From the NCBI GenBank assembly GCA_020881915.1, contig JAJFPB010000001.1, positions 4,278,001-4,342,000 on the forward strand: a stretch of 64,000 nt of DNA. Reading direction: 5' to 3'. Shown piece by piece: positions 60,128 through 64,000 of the stretch. Under the pieces are notes generated by a model. It had not been told where the DNA came from. It did not search any database and saw only the letters and a list, made by a program, of their open reading frames with translations. The first letter of the stretch is position 1. Every line of letters starts with the position of its first letter. The DNA is from Paramyrothecium sp. XJ0827. Lineage: Eukaryota; Ascomycota; Sordariomycetes; Hypocreales; Stachybotryaceae. Made by a program: the position numbers and the translations under genes.

Positions 60128-60504
60128 AAGGGCTGTTGGTAATTGCAGGATGCAGTGTCCCTCAGATTCTGAAGCTCAAAGAGTTGTTCAAAATGTAGGT
60201 GCGTCAACACTACTAGGTAAGTACCTGGTCTAAGACAACCCAGGCACAGACGAAAAGGGAACTGTCGGCTATGTATAGCGTGGTCGTTGCACGGCTGAAC
60301 GATATGTTCCAGGGAAGGGCGAGGTGGCGCCGCCTCTTTATCTATGCATTGACACACATGCAACAGGCCAGCCGTGAACTGGGAGTCCGAAGCAACCAAA
60401 CAAAGCTGTCACGGACGGTGGACGATTCAATGACCCCTACTCGCCCCCAGCCAACCAGGGTCGAGCCAAGGGTCAGCATGTCACTGTCGTGATGAGTCTG
60501 AGGG

Positions 60505-60539
60505 GGGTTTGCTACCCGCGTAGCGCTTTACGCAAACCC
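60505..60539. repeat. Inverted repeat GGGTTTGC...GCAAACCC
   Basis: Eight-base perfect arms (60505-60512 and 60532-60539) separated by 19 bases, in a region without genes. Function unknown. Confidence 0.6.
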
Positions 60540-62068
60540 GACCGCTGGCGAAAAACACTGCCACAGTTCATTGATTAGTGCCAGAGTCGTGTTTGACCTG
60601 GGAGGGTTACGTCCCAACCTTGTATCCCATCGGCATCATGGATTACGACTGGCTTGGCGGAACCAGGGGTTGGAGCTAATATTGTATGCCGGCGAGGCGC
60701 GTGGCGTCCAATTCTGGGAATGGTGGTTTACGGGGAAGCGAGTTGCTGCGTCTCACTGCATCCCAGCGTCAGCCTTTCCAATGGTGATCAACGGTTAACC
60801 CATGATATCTTTGCTGGGTTGCAAATGTCCCCCTCCCCCTCTTTACTTTGGGATGGGATCTTTGCTACCCGAGGGCCGTGCCTCAGACGTATGCCTATGA
60901 ACTGAAACACCGCTTTGGGAAAACGTTGTCTGCAGCTGGGCCCCCAAGATTCAGCCGTTCACCGGCCGCACCAAGTGCAGAAAGGCGGGCGAAGCCGCGC
61001 CTTCTTCGTTGAAACAAAATTCGTACCCAAGTGAATCTTCCCGTGTCGATCAGCAAGACCCAGGAGGTGATGAAAGAGGCGTCCCGTGACGATTGGTTCC
61101 TCCACGGAAACCCAAGCAACTCATCTGGTGTTGTAGCACGCACCAGCCTTGTGGCCCATCCCATAATTTCGCCTTAGCTCTTCGGCGGCCTCAACTCAAC
61201 TGACAGGCTACCTAGATGCGGGCTAGTGAGTCTGGCCGACAAGGGTGCGATCTCAACCCGGCGGGCTATCTATCCGTCCGACTGCCCCCCATCGTTGCAG
61301 ACGTCTAATTATTCGCTGCTACAGGCATGGCCGCTTCTGATCATTGATAGAATAATTTGTGCTAAATGTGTTTGCTGTAAATCAATAAAAAAGACAAGAC
61401 AAGAGGAACAAAGATTCCTCGGTAAGCGTGTTTCTGGTTTGGCTCTGGCCCTCCCGATGCAAGCAATCATCCCATTTTTGCACAGTCTGATCACGACACG
61501 GCGTAATTTCAAATCGTTGGATAGAGTTGAGACAGTTTTGCAACCGCGCTACCCTCGTCACGGTGAACCCGACGGAACGGACATTATGATTCATTGCCGG
61601 GCCAGGCGATCGAATGCCGCACGGCTCGTGTGGTTTGATCATTTCATGATCCAACAGTCAGCACCGCAGACGCGGCTAGCGTGTTGCCGAGACAGATAAG
61701 GCTTTGTTTGCTGTGTCTGGGAGAGTGGGAGGGCCGAGTGCATGGGGCGATCCCCCGTGAACTTCGGTTTCGGGGGCTTCCTTGGAGGAGAGACGCGACG
61801 CTGCGCGGAACCGTCAGCCACTTCGCAGGACGTAACTCATTGCTCTGCCCGCATGGCCCGTGATCAGCACTCACGTCGGTGAGCATGGGGGCGTCCTTGC
61901 TCAGCGGGAGAGATTATGCATGCTCGTCTCCTGTCTAGTGAATTGCCAAGAAAGCTAGAGCCTACATTCGCAGTTTTGTCCTGACGACGCTCGTCTGCCA
62001 AGCATGGGGATGGCTTTTTCGATCAGCAGAGGCGGTAAACGCATTGGGGAGGGGAAGCCACGCGTGCT

Positions 62069-62104
62069 GCCCATGGTGTCGCCCATGGCGTCGCCCATGG
62101 TGTC
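62069..62104. repeat. 12-bp tandem repeat (GCCCATGGTGTC, three copies)
   Basis: Three consecutive copies, the middle one with one change (GCG for GTG). A plus-strand frame crosses it but lacks other signs of a gene. Confidence 0.75.
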
Positions 62105-62874
62105 GGATGTCCCCTTTAGATTAGCTCCGAGACGGGTATCGAGATGCTCGCTGTCGAGCGTCCCAGCATTCTGCAGCACGCGAATGCAAGCCGCTTTTTC
62201 ACGTTTGTCCAATAGCCACCGCCTGGATTACACGTTTGCCAATCGTCCCCCCCCTCCTCCCCTTCTAAGCACGTTGCATCAGGGCCGCGACATGGGGCAC
62301 AGCCGCCGAAACAGCAGCCGCCCTCAGCCAAGCAAAAGCAACGGCCAATCTCCTACCCCAAAGAGACGGGAGAGGGGGTTGCAGGGCGATGACGCGGACT
62401 CGGCGCTTTGGCGACGTTTACGCATGTCTTAGCAATCATTACAAAAAAGGAAATGAAGAGGGCTTCAGAACAATCTCGTCGTAGCGTGGTCTAGGTGCCA
62501 GCACCCAGAAGCGTCTCGTTCAACTTCCGCCAGGATTGCGGCCGAGGCGCAGTGCCAGGACTTTGTACGCTGTTCCGAGCCCCTGGTTGGTGTACGGCCT
62601 TCCGCATACGGTACTCAGGTCTCCAATTTTGGCATGTTCTCGACCCCAAGCAATCCCCACATCCCCGAGCTCCTCGACGGCCCCACGACGAAGAGTGGAG
62701 AGAAGACGGTTCGTCGGTCGAGTCTCGTCTTATTAACTCATGTCAACCCAAATGCGTCTCGAGTTGGAGAGATTGATTTTCGTCAGTACCGTATCGAACA
62801 TGAAGCCGGTACCCAGTCAATAACTATGGTAAGGCACCTTTGCAGTATACACCACTCAGCACTCGATCATGCTT

Positions 62875-62898
62875 GGCATGGCATGGCATGGCATGGCA
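62875..62898. repeat. GGCAT pentamer repeat
   Basis: About four consecutive GGCAT units in a non-coding stretch. Confidence 0.75.
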
Positions 62899-63139
62899 CA
62901 GAAAAATATAATGTTCATAAGTGTATTCTTGACACCCAATTGCTTCAAGAATTGCACACGGCTCGAGAAAACCTTGCAAATGAAACACAAAACTCCGCTT
63001 CGCTACAAAGACGGGCCAACGGTTGGTAGCTCTAGTCCAACATAGGCCTTCATAAATCAATGCTAACTTTTGTCCCTATCCATCATTGCTTCCCTGGTGG
63101 TTCTCACGCGGTATTTTCACCTGTCGCAGCGTAGCATGT

Positions 63140-64000
63140 CTATGTTTGCAAAGGGAAACCGTTGCTTTCTAAAAGACTGGAGGATGCCACAAAGCTGAAG
63201 CCACCAAACACATCGTCTTTCGACGCTGTCGCTGACCATGGATCGGTCATCGTCACGACCGGGCTGAGAGAGAGTTCTGTGAACTCTGGTGCAAAGTTCT
63301 CCGCCAGCTCAGGATCAGTGATCATGGGTTGAATGGGCGGCTCGAGTTCCCGCGCTGCCAGCTTCTTCCAATCGATCTTCTTGAAGAATCTGTGCTTCTG
63401 AAGCGTCTGCAGATCTCTAGGCGTCGACGCGCCAAGTCTCTTGCTAGGATCTTTCCTCAGCAGCCTCGTGAGCAGGTCCTTCGCGTCTGGTCCGAGGAAG
63501 TATGGCAAGACAAGCTTCTGCTTGACAATGTTCTCCTGAATCTTGGCATTGTTCTGGCCGCGGAAAGGGGGGTTGCCAGTCATGAGGTCGTAACCGAGAG
63601 CACCAAATGACCACCAGTCCACGGCCTTCCCATACTTCTTACCCTGAATGACTTCCGGCGCCATGTATTCTACCGTGCCAAGCATGGAGTTACACCCGTC
63701 TGTAGGATCCACGGCGACCTTGGACAGGCCGAAATCGGTGAGAAGAAGGTGGCCGTCCGCATCGAGTAGGCAGTTTTCGGGCTTGAGGTCACGGTAAACC
63801 ACTCCAAGGTCGTTGTGGAGATGGGAAATGGCCAGAACCATTTCAGCCATGTAGAAAGCAGCCACTGGTTCCGAGAACATCTTCTCAGTACTCAGGTGGG
63901 TGAAGAGCTCGCCGCCCTGTCCGTATTCGAGGATCAAATAGAGCTTCTCGTGATCTTGAAAAGCGTAGAAAAGCTTAACGACGAAAGGGTGCCTGTTGAC
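63140..64000 (-). CDS. psk1: AGC-family protein kinase, Psk1/S6K-like, partial (right edge)
   Basis: The gene is cut by the window end: 287 codons including stop are present, starting inside the kinase N-lobe (HPFVVKLFYAFQD). It contains EYGQGGELFTHLSTEKMFSE, YRDLKPENCLLDADGH, TDFGLSKV, VEYMAPEV and a full C-lobe. The C-terminal extension has SLSPVVTMTDPWS (turn motif) and FGGFSFVAS (hydrophobic motif), typical of S6-kinase-type AGC kinases under TOR control. The activation loop reads CNSMLGTVEYMAPE, so a Ser stands where most AGC kinases have Thr. The N-terminal part, including the Gly loop and catalytic Lys, lies off the window. Its Sch9-type neighbour is about 7 kb to the left. Ypk and Sck kinases are less likely given the SMLGT loop. 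Confidence 0.82.
   Translation of the reverse strand, partial: VNRHPFVVKLFYAFQDHEKLYLILEYGQGGELFTHLSTEKMFSEPVAAFYMAEMVLAISHLHNDLGVVYRDLKPENCLLDADGHLLLTDFGLSKVAVDPTDGCNSMLGTVEYMAPEVIQGKKYGKAVDWWSFGALGYDLMTGNPPFRGQNNAKIQENIVKQKLVLPYFLGPDAKDLLTRLLRKDPSKRLGASTPRDLQTLQKHRFFKKIDWKKLAARELEPPIQPMITDPELAENFAPEFTELSLSPVVTMTDPWSATASKDDVFGGFSFVASSSLLESNGFPLQT

Larger units (their letters stand above)
60128..63139. other. Gene-poor region, 3.0 kb
   Basis: No supportable gene. It holds the promoter of the cytochrome gene and the 3' flank of the right-edge kinase, plus an inverted repeat at 60505-60539, a 12-bp tandem repeat at 62069-62104 and a GGCAT repeat at about 62875-62897. The largest plus-strand frames (61226-61699, 62004-62432) look non-coding in composition. 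Confidence 0.45.

Noticed and set aside
62004..62432. Plus-strand frame of 142 codons
   Set aside because: Starts with ATG but crosses a simple tandem repeat and has Arg/Pro-rich random composition.

Overview
The window is nuclear DNA from a filamentous ascomycete (Pezizomycotina, most likely a Sordariomycete, possibly Hypocreales). Evidence: mostly 49-120 nt introns with GTAAGT/GTGAGT-type donors and a branch-like sequence before the acceptor; C-rich third codon positions; and gene families typical of the group (HET-domain protein, Zn2Cys6 regulator, CDH-type cytochrome fused to b561, pseudouridine glycosidase-kinase fusion). I found no mobile-element gene, CRISPR array, rRNA or tRNA. Gene models were spliced by hand. 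Exon joins were chosen by splice consensus, reading phase and family homology, so they are inferences from DNA without transcript support. Species was not determined.

Layout, left to right. 1.8-3.8 kb: calnexin (+). 4.6-6.4 kb: mitochondrial methylmalonate-semialdehyde dehydrogenase (+). 7.4-9.6 kb: phenol-hydroxylase-type FAD monooxygenase (-). 12.0-13.2 kb: membrane-anchored short-chain dehydrogenase (-). 14.2-15.1 kb: GPI-anchor-type surface protein (-). 16.2-18.7 kb: bifunctional pseudouridine-5'-phosphate glycosidase/PfkB kinase (+). 19.3-21.0 kb: Utp18 (+). 21.6-23.8 kb: HET-domain protein (+). 25.3-28.0 kb: large unrecognised protein (+). 29.2-30.0 kb: GINS subunit Sld5 (-). 30.6-31.4 kb: AIG1/FAR-17a membrane protein (-). 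32.3-34.3 kb: WD40-cyclophilin of the PPWD1 type (+). 35.0-37.9 kb: nine-exon Zn2Cys6 transcription factor (+). 39.1-40.6 kb: DAHP synthase (+). 41.3-42.5 kb: C2H2 protein resembling INO80 subunit Iec1 (+). 42.8-43.6 kb: four-helix membrane protein (-). 44.4-46.2 kb: Nar1 (+). 46.2-47.1 kb: SUZ-domain RNA-binding protein (-). 48.0-48.3 kb: 89-residue protein (+). 51.8-56.0 kb: Sch9-type AGC kinase (+). 57.3-58.0 kb: ATP synthase subunit h (-). 58.8-60.1 kb: CDH-cytochrome/b561 protein (-). 63.1 kb to the right edge: Psk1/S6K-type AGC kinase, cut by the window end (-).

Most genes are conserved housekeeping genes: ER folding, ribosome and RNA biology, replication, Fe-S assembly, respiration, aromatic amino-acid synthesis and TOR-type signalling. 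There is no convincing biosynthetic or defence cluster. The points most worth checking are a 6-nt internal exon in the Zn2Cys6 gene, two genes whose first coding exon is 6 nt, a candidate 1.25-kb intron at the start of the Sch9 gene, a Gcn4/CpcA-type TGACTCA site before the DAHP synthase gene, two TOR-pathway-type kinases about 7 kb apart, Nar1 and SUZ stop codons 11 bp apart in convergent orientation, and a gene-poor 48.3-51.8 kb stretch with an AT-rich island.
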